From NCBI GenBank assembly GCA_965207985.1, contig CBDBND010000032.1, positions 496,001 to 560,000 of the forward strand: 64,000 nt of DNA, read 5' to 3'. The notes beneath the pieces were generated by a model that made no database searches, had not been told where the DNA came from, and saw nothing but the letters and a program-made list of their open reading frames with translations. The position numbers and the translations under genes are program-made. Positions 1 to 8,391 of this stretch are shown piece by piece (position 1 is the stretch's first letter; the number at the start of each line of letters is the position of its first letter). Source of the stretch: CBDBND01 sp965207985 (GTDB lineage: Bacteria > Pseudomonadota > Alphaproteobacteria > Rhodospirillales > Rhodospirillaceae).

Positions 1-109
1 TTCACCGTATACGCTTCGGTGGGGCCATATTATGCCCGCTTTTGGTTATAGATCGCCTTGCTCTTAGGCAATTTTGGATAACCCACTATTGATGAAAGAT
101 AGTTCTAGA

Positions 110-1141
110 ATGTTGAGACTGCCAAGATTACTTCTCAAAAGAGCGACTTTGGCCTTTGCCGTAATCTTTAGCACTCAAACTGTAGGTGCTGCTGAGTACG
201 AATGGAGATTTGCACACTATCTTCAAGAAGAGCACTTCTTTGCGGCAGGGTGGTTGTCGAACTGGGCTAATGAACTCGAGCGTCGGTCTGACGGACGCAT
301 AAATGTTACGGTCTATCCAAACAATTCGTTATTGAGGTTGGGTGCAGTTGCCCCTGGCGTTAGAGATGGTGTTGCAGAGATCGGTTTCGGACCTGCTCCG
401 CAAAGCGCCGTACTCGATCTTATTGAGCTTCCCTTTGTCACCAATTCGGCCACGCATGGCACACAAATTACTATGTCAGTGCTTGAGTCTAACGACTCGG
501 TAGCTCGTGACTTACATGGGCTTCATGTCGCAGTTCTTCAAACGAATGCACCGTCGCTGATCCATACCAAAGACAAGCTTGTTCGAGTGCCTCAGGATTT
601 GGAAGGTCTTAGGATGCGAGGAGCGACCGAGTACATAAGGGATGTACTGTCGACTTTAGGATCGGATCCGATTGCAGACTATCTCGCACCCCAGGTGTTC
701 GGTTTGTTGAGAGATGGAATGATCGATGGAACGATTTGGCCCTACGAGGCCATGCGGATATTCAATCTCGGAGAGCAAGCCAATCACCATACCGAAATGT
801 ACTTCTTTGTATCGGTCCTTGGCCTTTTCGTGAACGCGGCCGCGCTGGACTCCTTGCCGGAAGACCTTCAAATCGTGGTCCGTGGTATGTCTGGAAAAGC
901 TGTCGCCCTCAGCGCTGCCTCGGAATGGGATCGGGAAGAGCAAATAGGGCGGGAATTAGTGCAAGAATTGGGCAACACGGTCATCGTGCCCACGGACCAA
1001 GAACGTTTAGCTTGGCGAGCTGCGGCCCAGCCGCTGATAGACCGCAAATTGCTGGAGCTATCCCAAGCCGAGTTCGATGCTCAGAGTCAATATCAGTCGC
1101 TGCTTGCTCTCTCGGCCGCTATTGCGATGCAAAATGACTAA
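110..1141 (+). CDS. TRAP transporter substrate-binding protein, DctP family
   Basis: Periplasmic solute receptor of a tripartite ATP-independent transporter; it would bind a carboxylate-type solute and hand it to DctQ/DctM membrane partners. Residues 1-27 form a signal peptide (basic start, hydrophobic core, cleavage near VGA-AEY). The mature part has the family pattern, including a central LRMRG segment that matches the region holding the conserved substrate-binding arginine. The ATG at 110 was chosen over the upstream TTG at 74 because it starts directly with the signal peptide. No dctQ or dctM gene lies nearby, so this is an orphan receptor within the window. Family assignment is fairly sure; the ligand is unknown. 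Confidence 0.85.
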   Translation: MLRLPRLLLKRATLAFAVIFSTQTVGAAEYEWRFAHYLQEEHFFAAGWLSNWANELERRSDGRINVTVYPNNSLLRLGAVAPGVRDGVAEIGFGPAPQSAVLDLIELPFVTNSATHGTQITMSVLESNDSVARDLHGLHVAVLQTNAPSLIHTKDKLVRVPQDLEGLRMRGATEYIRDVLSTLGSDPIADYLAPQVFGLLRDGMIDGTIWPYEAMRIFNLGEQANHHTEMYFFVSVLGLFVNAAALDSLPEDLQIVVRGMSGKAVALSAASEWDREEQIGRELVQELGNTVIVPTDQERLAWRAAAQPLIDRKLLELSQAEFDAQSQYQSLLALSAAIAMQND

Positions 1142-1206
1142 ACCCTTGAAGGTCGAAACACTCTTCTTGCATTAAACGCTCGGCCATTCAACCGCGGCTC
1201 GAAGGC

Positions 1207-1914
1207 CTACATCTGACTGGCAGCGCGAGCCTTAGCGACCTCTTCATCGAAATTGATGTCCGCCGTCACCGTTTCATTGGTCAGGCCGGACAACGTGTTG
1301 GTGTTGACGAAGAAGCCAGGCACCACCACCACCCGCAGTTTACGGGCCAGGTTCATGTTGGCGATGAGTTGATCGGCGATCTCTTGCGCTTCCATATCGA
1401 CCCGGAGTTGATCCGTATCGATACCGACGTCTTCGGCAATCTTCCACATGCGCTCTTCGGTGAGCTGTCCGCGGTGATCCATCAACGCGCTATGGAATGG
1501 TTCATGCTTGCCCTGCTTGTCGGCCGCAAGTGCAGCTTTAGCTGCCGTCAGCGAGACCGGACTCAAGATCGGAAAATCCTTAATGACCCAACGGATGTTG
1601 CCGTCTTCTTTCACCAGTTTGCGCAGGCGCGGTTCCGCCGCCTTGCAGAAGGGGCACTGGTAGTCAAAGAACTCGATGATGGCCACGTCGCCGTCCGGGT
1701 TACCGATCACCGGCGTGCCCGGGTCCATGATCAGATCCACGGCCACCCGCTGGGCGCGGGCGTCTGCCCTGGCACCAGCTTCGGCTTCCAGTTCCGCTTT
1801 ATAAGCGTCAATGGCCGCCTGTATGCGGGCGTCGGATTCCTGGGCAACTGCTATGCCCGTGGACGCGAGCATCAGGGCGAAAACTGAAAAGAGGGTGGTG
1901 CGTATGGCGTTCAT
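1207..1914 (-). CDS. DsbA-family thiol-disulfide oxidoreductase
   Basis: Exported thioredoxin-fold protein of the DsbA/Com1 type, expected to introduce or shuffle disulfides in periplasmic proteins. A signal peptide covers about residues 1-24 (ending IAVA-QES). It is followed by an Ala/Glu/Arg-rich helical stretch and then the thioredoxin domain. The active site CPFC is at residues 87-90 in the typical FFDYQCPFC setting. The cis-proline loop (VVPGFF) lies near residue 200. At 235 aa the length is normal. It faces the TRAP receptor convergently and stands alone. The general function is confident; partners are unknown. Confidence 0.9.
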   Translation of the reverse strand: MNAIRTTLFSVFALMLASTGIAVAQESDARIQAAIDAYKAELEAEAGARADARAQRVAVDLIMDPGTPVIGNPDGDVAIIEFFDYQCPFCKAAEPRLRKLVKEDGNIRWVIKDFPILSPVSLTAAKAALAADKQGKHEPFHSALMDHRGQLTEERMWKIAEDVGIDTDQLRVDMEAQEIADQLIANMNLARKLRVVVVPGFFVNTNTLSGLTNETVTADINFDEEVAKARAASQM

Positions 1915-2054
1915 GGCTTTTTCCCCCTGTCAGCGTAGGTCCACATCATTTCACCGCTGCCGCCATCTGTCGACGTAGACCTGCCGGACACACTCAATTG
2001 TGAACGCTGGTCATATTGTACGGACAATCACCTTGGTCGCGCAGATTCAGTGTC

Positions 2055-2264
2055 TTAGAGGAATGTATCGATGACGATCAATATCGTTGCGGCGACCAAA
2101 GCCAAAGCCGGAACGGTAATCAGCCAGGTGGCGAGATGACGGCGGCGCACCAGTTTTCGTTTGCGGGCTTTGGCCCAACGGCTGACGAATTTGCCAGTGA
2201 CTATGTCGGGATCGCCATCAAAAGGTGGTGGGTGTATTCGTGAACGGTGTTGGGAGACAGTCAT
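2055..2264 (-). CDS. small basic single-pass membrane protein, hypothetical
   Basis: A possible 69-residue protein: a polar N-terminus, a strongly basic stretch (KARKRKLVRRR) and one C-terminal transmembrane helix (about residues 44-69). This positive-inside arrangement suggests a real small inner-membrane protein with a cytoplasmic N-terminus. A longer version from 2336 is possible. I see no good ribosome binding site for the chosen ATG, and no family was recognised. It could be a spurious frame. Confidence 0.4.
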   Translation of the reverse strand: MTVSQHRSRIHPPPFDGDPDIVTGKFVSRWAKARKRKLVRRRHLATWLITVPALALVAATILIVIDTFL

Positions 2265-2340
2265 AAAACTGTCATATTTCAATCCTCTGTAACGATGTAC
2301 ATGCAGCGCGGTCAATGGCCATTCAGAGTTATCCATAGAA

Positions 2341-2760
2341 ATGATTGGGATCGCGAGGATCAGGCAAGCAGGAGCGCTGACCTATCAGATTCGCGACGGC
2401 GATCTGTGGTTGTTGCTTGTGCAGTCCAAGACATTAAAGCGCTGGATTTTCCCCAAAGGCAATTTGGAACCCGGAATGTCGCCTCATCAGTCAGCCTCGT
2501 TCGAAGCGTTCGAGGAAGCGGGTGTTTTGGGCACCATCGAATCCCGCAGTCTCGGATCGTATTCCTACAGAAAGCAGCCGGAGCGGGGCGGCGAACTGTG
2601 CCGTGTTCGGCTTTATCCTATGGCCATTACGCAAGTTCTCGATTTCTATCCCGAAAGAAATGCGCGTATTCGGGAATGGATGACTGTTGAACAGGCGCTG
2701 GACCTCATTACCGAAGAAAAACTGAAATCCCTACTGGCTGCTTTTGCTAGGCGCGCGTAG
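2341..2760 (+). CDS. Nudix hydrolase, DIPP-like
   Basis: Small Nudix pyrophosphohydrolase of 139 aa. The Nudix box is at residues 40-62, preceded by the PKG typical of the diadenosine/diphosphoinositol polyphosphate hydrolase group. The metal-binding core EAFEEAG is intact, but the usual Glu after Gx5 is Met and the usual Arg before the core is Phe. Such changes occur in the DIPP-like group, so activity is still plausible. The likely substrate is a nucleoside polyphosphate or related diphosphate; this is inferred from the family. It lies just upstream of a DUF1838 pair on the same strand. Confidence 0.8.
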   Translation: MIGIARIRQAGALTYQIRDGDLWLLLVQSKTLKRWIFPKGNLEPGMSPHQSASFEAFEEAGVLGTIESRSLGSYSYRKQPERGGELCRVRLYPMAITQVLDFYPERNARIREWMTVEQALDLITEEKLKSLLAAFARRA

Positions 2761-2794
2761 GCTTGCAGTTGAACGGATAAAAACGGGGGCACTC

Positions 2795-3754
2795 ATGAAC
2801 AATGAGGCAATGAACAGACGCGATATGTTGGGCACCACTGGCGGTCTTGCTGCCGGGCTCGGTATGGCCTTTCCCATGATGGGGACGAGCCTGGCCCAGG
2901 CTCAAACGTCTTTGGACTTCAATGATCCAAAAGTGCGTTTCCAATCGCGCCTAAAAACCAGAGGCACTTTGGCCAAAGAAACCGTTCACCGCGTCTCCAC
3001 CGGTCATGTATGGCTCTATGATCCCGACGGACACCAATACACACCCTTTTGTTCCCTGGAAAACTACAACGTCTCCGAATGGACCCATGACGACAACGGG
3101 GTCATCCGCTCGCGCATGTTCGAGACCGCCGTGTATATGAAGTTCGGCACCGACGAGGTGATGGAGGAGTGGGAAAATCCATACACGGGTGAGGCGGTGA
3201 AGGTGCACCACTATGCCATCGGCCCGATGACCTCCACCCATGATCCGAGAGACGTTGACGCGGATGCAGGAGCGGAAAACGAAGAGCGGGTGATCATCGC
3301 CAAAGCTCTCGATTGGCAGTTGGTAGGGGACACGGTCTATATGCCGGCGGATTCCTCCGTTCAGTATCCCAGCCCCTTGCAACCGGACGCATGGCCGCGT
3401 GCCTCCGCTGGGCCGACCTTCGGCTGGGATTCCTTCATCATGTTTGCCGTCAAACTGCGGGACCTGGAAAATCCTGCCATCACTCAGGCCATGGCCCACA
3501 GTTGGTATCAGGAAAACATCCGCTGGCAGCCGTGGATGCTGATGGGGCAGCGGCCGGGCCGCCTCGTCGCCCGGGGCTACGGCAAGAAGGTGCGGTGGGA
3601 TGACATTCCCATTGATCGCGTCAAACGCATGGAAAAATACGTGCCTGAGGTCCTGGACCGGGACAACTGGACCGAATTTCAGAACGAATTTCTTTGGTAC
3701 CTGCGCACGCAAGAGCCAAGGCCTCCCCTCGATGACAAAAGAGCGGAGGGCTGA
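2795..3754 (+). CDS. Tat-exported DUF1838 family protein (copy 1)
   Basis: Member of the uncharacterised DUF1838 family, 319 aa. The N-terminus is a twin-arginine leader (Arg-Arg at residues 8-9, Gly/Ala-rich hydrophobic stretch, cleavage near SLAQA), so the folded protein is predicted in the periplasm. The mature part has the family's aromatic-rich blocks (ENPYTGE, a PxxWP motif, NxxWQPWMxM). The ATG at 2795 follows a GGGGG stretch six bases upstream, favouring it over the TTG at 2744. The next gene starts 3 bp after its stop, so the two form an operon. Biochemical role unknown; in this genome the family sits next to methyltransferases, efflux pumps and catabolic enzymes. Confidence 0.85.
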   Translation: MNNEAMNRRDMLGTTGGLAAGLGMAFPMMGTSLAQAQTSLDFNDPKVRFQSRLKTRGTLAKETVHRVSTGHVWLYDPDGHQYTPFCSLENYNVSEWTHDDNGVIRSRMFETAVYMKFGTDEVMEEWENPYTGEAVKVHHYAIGPMTSTHDPRDVDADAGAENEERVIIAKALDWQLVGDTVYMPADSSVQYPSPLQPDAWPRASAGPTFGWDSFIMFAVKLRDLENPAITQAMAHSWYQENIRWQPWMLMGQRPGRLVARGYGKKVRWDDIPIDRVKRMEKYVPEVLDRDNWTEFQNEFLWYLRTQEPRPPLDDKRAEG

Positions 3755-3757
3755 GCA

Positions 3758-4693
3758 ATGACGGATACTTTCGATCGCCGCACTCTTTTGTCCGCCGGGC
3801 TTGCCACCGGCGCCGGAATGGCAACGGGCCTCGGTGCCTTGCCCAATCTGGAAATTGGTGCACCGGCCTCGGCCCAAGAGCCGTTGGATCTGTCCGATCC
3901 TGTTTCCAAAATGCGGGCGTCCATCAAGATGCGCGGCACGCTGGAAGACGGCACCACCATGCACCGGGTCTCCCGCGGCTGGGTCTACGGTTACAACCCG
4001 GACGAAGACGAAATCGTCCGCTTCTACAGCATGATCAATTACAACGTGACCAAGTGGCGGCAAGAAGACGACACCACTTTCACCTACCGCATGCATGAAT
4101 GTGCGGTGTACACACCGTTCGACGAATGGGACACGCTTGAGACGTTCGAGAATCCATTCACTGGCGATGTGGTGGAGCCCATGACCTATCTCATCGGGCC
4201 CATCGACGTGACGGTGACGCCGGAAGGATCGGACACGGGACCCGAAGCGACTATCAAGCCGGTCTTCATGGACTGGACGGTGATGGGCGGGACCGTTTGG
4301 GTGCCCGTGCATTCGCATTTCTCATTTCCCAATCCGATTTCGCCGGAACAGTGGCCTAAGGAATCCTCCGGACCGACGGTGACTTGGCACAGCTTCATCA
4401 CCTTTCAGGCAGCGCTTAACGATCTGGAAAATGCCGACCTGCCAGCCGTGCGCGCCCTCAATCACTATCAGGAGAACGTCACCTGGGCGCCGTGGCTGGA
4501 GATGGCGGGGCGGCCCGGTTACACCCTGTCCCGCGGGTTCGGCATGAAGTTTCTCGGCATCGAGGAAATTCCGTCCGAACCCATGGCGTTGCTGCGCCTC
4601 AAAGCGCCGCAGATGTTCGATCTCGATAATTGGGAGGGTGTGCGCAACAACTACCGGGATTTCATGACCGCGCGGACACCAAAACCGGTTTAA
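3758..4693 (+). CDS. Tat-exported DUF1838 family protein (copy 2)
   Basis: Second DUF1838 protein, 311 aa, translated from an ATG 3 bp after the previous stop with a GGAGG in the end of the upstream gene, which suggests translational coupling. The twin-arginine leader has RR at residues 7-8, then a Gly/Ala hydrophobic stretch ending PASAQ. The core is clearly paralogous to copy 1: ENPFTGD, a QWPKESSGPT block and a YQENVTWAPWLEM block at matching positions. The tandem arrangement suggests duplication followed by divergence, perhaps to a two-subunit or two-substrate system. Function unknown. Confidence 0.85.
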   Translation: MTDTFDRRTLLSAGLATGAGMATGLGALPNLEIGAPASAQEPLDLSDPVSKMRASIKMRGTLEDGTTMHRVSRGWVYGYNPDEDEIVRFYSMINYNVTKWRQEDDTTFTYRMHECAVYTPFDEWDTLETFENPFTGDVVEPMTYLIGPIDVTVTPEGSDTGPEATIKPVFMDWTVMGGTVWVPVHSHFSFPNPISPEQWPKESSGPTVTWHSFITFQAALNDLENADLPAVRALNHYQENVTWAPWLEMAGRPGYTLSRGFGMKFLGIEEIPSEPMALLRLKAPQMFDLDNWEGVRNNYRDFMTARTPKPV

Positions 4694-4702
4694 GCAATCG
4701 TC

Positions 4703-6694
4703 TTAAACCAGCTGCCCAACCCGGTTTCCATCTGCGGTGGCGGCCACCACCACCCGCGGGGCGTAAACATCGCCGATAAGGTGATACTCAATACCAGCCT
4801 GTTCCAGTGCCGGAACCATGTCAGCATTGGGTATGCGTGGAGTGGCATAAGTGAACAAACTCACATCGTCGATGACCTGTTCCTCACCATTGAACGCGTT
4901 AACGACTGTGACCTGACCGTCTTCAAAAGCAGAGTCGGCTGACGGTTCGCAACTGGTGATCAATTGAACCTTCCTTTTATAAAGCCGGTCGTAAATACCC
5001 TGACGGTTGACCAAGGCTTCGTCCGAGGCGATGCGGTCCCGCGGCGTGACAATGACCACCCGGTCGAACTTGTCGGACATCCACTCGGCGGCGGCGTAGG
5101 TCATCTTGGTGTGATCGTGATCGTAAATCACCGCCGTGCCCGGCTGGGGTGAGGGATGTTCTAGAAGCGCGGCCATAATGTCGCGCAAGTCTAGGAAGAT
5201 ACCTTCGTCTTTATATTCTTCGGGCAGAAACGTAGGCCAAGCCATGGTGGACCCGGTGGCCAGGACCACGGCATCGGGCTTAAGGGCAAGAACATCTTCA
5301 GCAGCTGCCGTGAGGCCCAATTCGAAGGTCACGCCTGCCCGGTCGGCGCTGAGTTTTTGATAGTCGTAAATGCTTGAGAGGTTTTCCCCGCCCGGCAGTT
5401 CGGCGTGCAGGCGGGCCTTGCCGCCCACTTCGCCCGAGGTGCCGAAGACGGTGACGTCGTGCCCCCGTGCCCCGGCGATCCAGGCGGCTTCCATGCCGGC
5501 CACGCCAGTACCGACCACCACCACTTTGCGTTTGCTCTCCGCCGGTGAGGGCCACCAGTCGGCTTCGTCCGGCTGACCGACGCGGGGGTTGTTGTCGCAC
5601 TGCAGCCGTCCGCCGTCGATGATGAGCTTCCAGCAGGTATTTCCCGAAACGCAGTAGCGGATTTGTGCTTCCCGGCCCTCCATCGTTTTCTTGGCCCAGG
5701 CGGGATCGGTCACCAAAGGCCGTCCCATCATCACCAGATCGGCAGCACCGGACTCGATGGCGTGATCCCCTTCGTTGGGATCGGTGATCAAACCAAGGGC
5801 GCCCACCGGGGTGTCGCCGAAGGGTTCCGCCATCTCCCGGATCTTTTCGATGAACGGCGCGCGGTCGCCGTGCAGATCGGGCAAATGCCAGAACAAAGTC
5901 TCTGAATGAGACCCCCAACAATACGTGACGTAATCCGCATTGCCGTTGGTGGCGACGACGTTGGAAATGCGTTTGGCTTCTTCGAAGTCGATACCGCCCG
6001 GTTCGCCGTCCTCGCCGGGCAGTTTGATACCGATGATGAAGTCACTGCCGGCAAGCTCGCGAATGGCCGACATTAAATCCGTGACGATTCTTGTTCGGCC
6101 GTCCAGGTCGCCGCCGTATTTGTCTTCGCGGATATTAGAATGGGCCGACATGAACTGGTGGAAGATATGTCCATGCCCCGCCGAGATTTCCACACCGCTC
6201 CAACCACACTGGTACAACCAAGCCGAAGATTCCGCGAAGTCTGCGATCATGGTGTCCACTTCGTCTGTGGTCAGGGCGTGGGGAATGGTCCAACTGAGAT
6301 CGTCAGGCAAGGAGGACGGACCGACGGCGTTCATGTTGCGCCCGCCCTCGTGACGGCCGCGGCCGGAATCCTGAAGCTGGCCGATCATGTGGCAGCCGGC
6401 GTTGCCGACCACATCGGCGAATTTCTTCAGCCCGTCTTCGTTGCCTTTATTAAAAACCTGAATGCGCCGCGGAGCGATGTTCCAGCGCGTCGTGCCCATG
6501 GGTTCGGTGACCGCCATGGAAACGCCGCCCAAGGCGCGATTTTTGTAATAGGTGATGCTGGCGTCGTTGACCTTGCTGTCGCCAACGTACCGCAGCGACA
6601 TGGAGGCATGAACGACGCGATTGCGCAGAGCTTTCCCGGCGATGGTGATCGGCGAAAACAGATGGGGGTAAACGGGGTGGGGAGAAGCGCTCAC
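4703..6694 (-). CDS. Old Yellow Enzyme-type flavin oxidoreductase with C-terminal NAD(P)-binding domains (dienoyl-CoA reductase/TMADH-like)
   Basis: 663-residue fusion as in 2,4-dienoyl-CoA reductase and trimethylamine dehydrogenase: an N-terminal FMN-binding TIM barrel (about 1-340), a cysteine segment, then a dinucleotide-binding domain whose glycine motif VVVGTGVAGMEAA starts near residue 390. It would reduce an activated C=C bond or demethylate an amine, passing electrons through FMN, an iron-sulfur cluster and FAD. The cluster segment reads C348-x2-G351-x2-C354-x11-C366, so the second of four expected ligands is glycine. Translation starts at GTG. It is the last gene of the minus-strand run that begins at 11540, 95 bp after the amidohydrolase. 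Confidence 0.85.
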   Translation of the reverse strand: MSASPHPVYPHLFSPITIAGKALRNRVVHASMSLRYVGDSKVNDASITYYKNRALGGVSMAVTEPMGTTRWNIAPRRIQVFNKGNEDGLKKFADVVGNAGCHMIGQLQDSGRGRHEGGRNMNAVGPSSLPDDLSWTIPHALTTDEVDTMIADFAESSAWLYQCGWSGVEISAGHGHIFHQFMSAHSNIREDKYGGDLDGRTRIVTDLMSAIRELAGSDFIIGIKLPGEDGEPGGIDFEEAKRISNVVATNGNADYVTYCWGSHSETLFWHLPDLHGDRAPFIEKIREMAEPFGDTPVGALGLITDPNEGDHAIESGAADLVMMGRPLVTDPAWAKKTMEGREAQIRYCVSGNTCWKLIIDGGRLQCDNNPRVGQPDEADWWPSPAESKRKVVVVGTGVAGMEAAWIAGARGHDVTVFGTSGEVGGKARLHAELPGGENLSSIYDYQKLSADRAGVTFELGLTAAAEDVLALKPDAVVLATGSTMAWPTFLPEEYKDEGIFLDLRDIMAALLEHPSPQPGTAVIYDHDHTKMTYAAAEWMSDKFDRVVIVTPRDRIASDEALVNRQGIYDRLYKRKVQLITSCEPSADSAFEDGQVTVVNAFNGEEQVIDDVSLFTYATPRIPNADMVPALEQAGIEYHLIGDVYAPRVVVAATADGNRVGQLV

Positions 6695-6789
6695 AAAAAA
6701 CTCTATGGATAACCAGCGCGAACCGGATGCAATGAAACTGTCACCTTTTAATACTCCGTCGACGACCCTTCGCCAATGGGTGAGGGTTT

Positions 6790-8391
6790 CTATTCCCGCG
6801 GCAGGGGGACGAACCAGTCTTCGCTGCGCAACTGGTCATAAATGGCGGCCATGACCTGTCCGCCTTCTTCTACAACACGCTGTTCATCGTCACTTACCAA
6901 ATGTCCGTCATAGATCTGAATACGTCCGTCCGTCATGACATGGCGGACCATCAGGCCGTTGGCGTAAAGCAGATTGTTCAGAGGTTCCGGCGGCAGGGCG
7001 CCGCTGCCCACCAGCAGTCCGGAAACATCAATGGACACCAGATCCGCTTTGGCACCTTCGGTGATGCGCCCTATGTCGTCGCGCTTTAAGGCGGCTGCAG
7101 GAATTTGCGTCGCGTTGCGCATGGCCGTCCAGATGGTCGGATAAGCCACCGCCCGCGAACCGTTGTTCCGTTGCAGGACATAGCGGGCTTGGCCGTACAT
7201 CACCGCCAGTTTGAGATTCTCCAGATAATCGTTGGAGTGGGTATCGATGCCGATGTTGACCTGCATGCCGGTTGCCAAGGCTTCCGGGTATATCTGGCTA
7301 AAGCCACCGGCGCCGCCAGCCGACGGGCAGTGGGGCAAAACCACGCCCCGCTCGATGAGAATGGCCGGGTCCACATCCCAGTCCAATCCGCCCATGTGAG
7401 CGCCAAACCCGGGACCTTCGAGCAAGCCGAAGCTGTCCAGCCATTGGGTCGGGGTCATGCCCCACAATCGTTTCACGCGTTCTGTTTCCGTGCCCGATTG
7501 GGACAAATGAATGTGTAAACCAGTGCCCAATTCTTTCACCGCGTCAGCCATCGCCGCCATGGTCTTCGGCGTATGGGTGTCGGTGGCGTGAGGGGTCATC
7601 ATCGGGATGATGTGGCCGTCGCTCGCATTCATTTTGCTTTTTGCATAAGCCAAGTTGTCGGCCACTTCCTGGAGGATGGCGTCTTCCGCATCGAACAGCA
7701 CCTGATCGTCCGTCCGCGCCCAGATCGGGCCGAGAATAGCGGACCCAGGAATCATGCCGCCGGGATAACCGCGCACACCCCAGGCTTCGGCCACCCGCAC
7801 ATAAGCCTGCGCCTGACGGAGGCTAAGGCTCATTTCCAGATGGGTGGTGGTGCCGCCGTGCAACAGCTCGGCGACGTTGTACGCGGTCAGTTTGTCGAGA
7901 TCATCGTCGCTCAGAGCTTCCACCAATTCTTGCGGACGGCGGTTGTTGGGGCGACGCCCGCCTTCGATCAATCCCCGCATCGGCGTGGCCGTGCAGGCAT
8001 GGGTGTGGCCGCTGATGAACCCGGGGACGAGAAGCTGCTTACGGGCATCGATCCGGGTGTAATTGCCAGTGATGCGTTCTTCGCTGACCTTCGCAATCCG
8101 ATCCCCTGATACCAAAACTGACGCGTCGCCGAGCAATTCGTGTCTGCCAGCCACTTCCGTCAGGACCCAGCCTGCTTCGATGACGAATTCGCCCGATGGT
8201 ATTTCGCCTTCTTCATGAGAGGCCGCTTTGGCCTGCTGCGTCATCAGTCCAGTAGCGAGAGCAGCTGAAACCGTGCCAGCGGACGTCAACGCCTCCCGCC
8301 GGCTGATCGGCGCAACAGTGTCTTCATCGTGGCTATGTGTTGAACCGCAAAGGGCACACGGTCCATCGGTCTCCGGCAGGGCAGCGGTCAT
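6790..8391 (-). CDS. amidohydrolase-superfamily enzyme with Tat-like leader
   Basis: Metal-dependent hydrolase of the cytosine deaminase/TrzA type, 533 aa. Metal ligands are visible: HTH at residues 129-131, HIH at 293-295, an HCPS segment with His354 and GIDTH with Asp383. It would deaminate or dechlorinate a ring or hydrolyse an amide. The start is the ATG overlapping the stop of the upstream EmrB-like gene by four bases (ATGA), preceded by GGAGGG. The N-terminus is odd: about 30 residues with a CxxC (CALC) and several His/Asp precede a twin-arginine motif (RR 31-32) and hydrophobic stretch ending TQQAKA, so it is predicted to be Tat-exported. Substrate unknown. Confidence 0.85.
   Translation of the reverse strand: MTAALPETDGPCALCGSTHSHDEDTVAPISRREALTSAGTVSAALATGLMTQQAKAASHEEGEIPSGEFVIEAGWVLTEVAGRHELLGDASVLVSGDRIAKVSEERITGNYTRIDARKQLLVPGFISGHTHACTATPMRGLIEGGRRPNNRRPQELVEALSDDDLDKLTAYNVAELLHGGTTTHLEMSLSLRQAQAYVRVAEAWGVRGYPGGMIPGSAILGPIWARTDDQVLFDAEDAILQEVADNLAYAKSKMNASDGHIIPMMTPHATDTHTPKTMAAMADAVKELGTGLHIHLSQSGTETERVKRLWGMTPTQWLDSFGLLEGPGFGAHMGGLDWDVDPAILIERGVVLPHCPSAGGAGGFSQIYPEALATGMQVNIGIDTHSNDYLENLKLAVMYGQARYVLQRNNGSRAVAYPTIWTAMRNATQIPAAALKRDDIGRITEGAKADLVSIDVSGLLVGSGALPPEPLNNLLYANGLMVRHVMTDGRIQIYDGHLVSDDEQRVVEEGGQVMAAIYDQLRSEDWFVPLPRE

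Noticed and set aside
2951..4318. Long minus-strand open frame of 455 codons antisense to the DUF1838 pair
   Set aside because: It mirrors the two DUF1838 genes, is His/Arg-rich with low-complexity composition and shows no domain; a typical shadow of GC-rich coding sequence.
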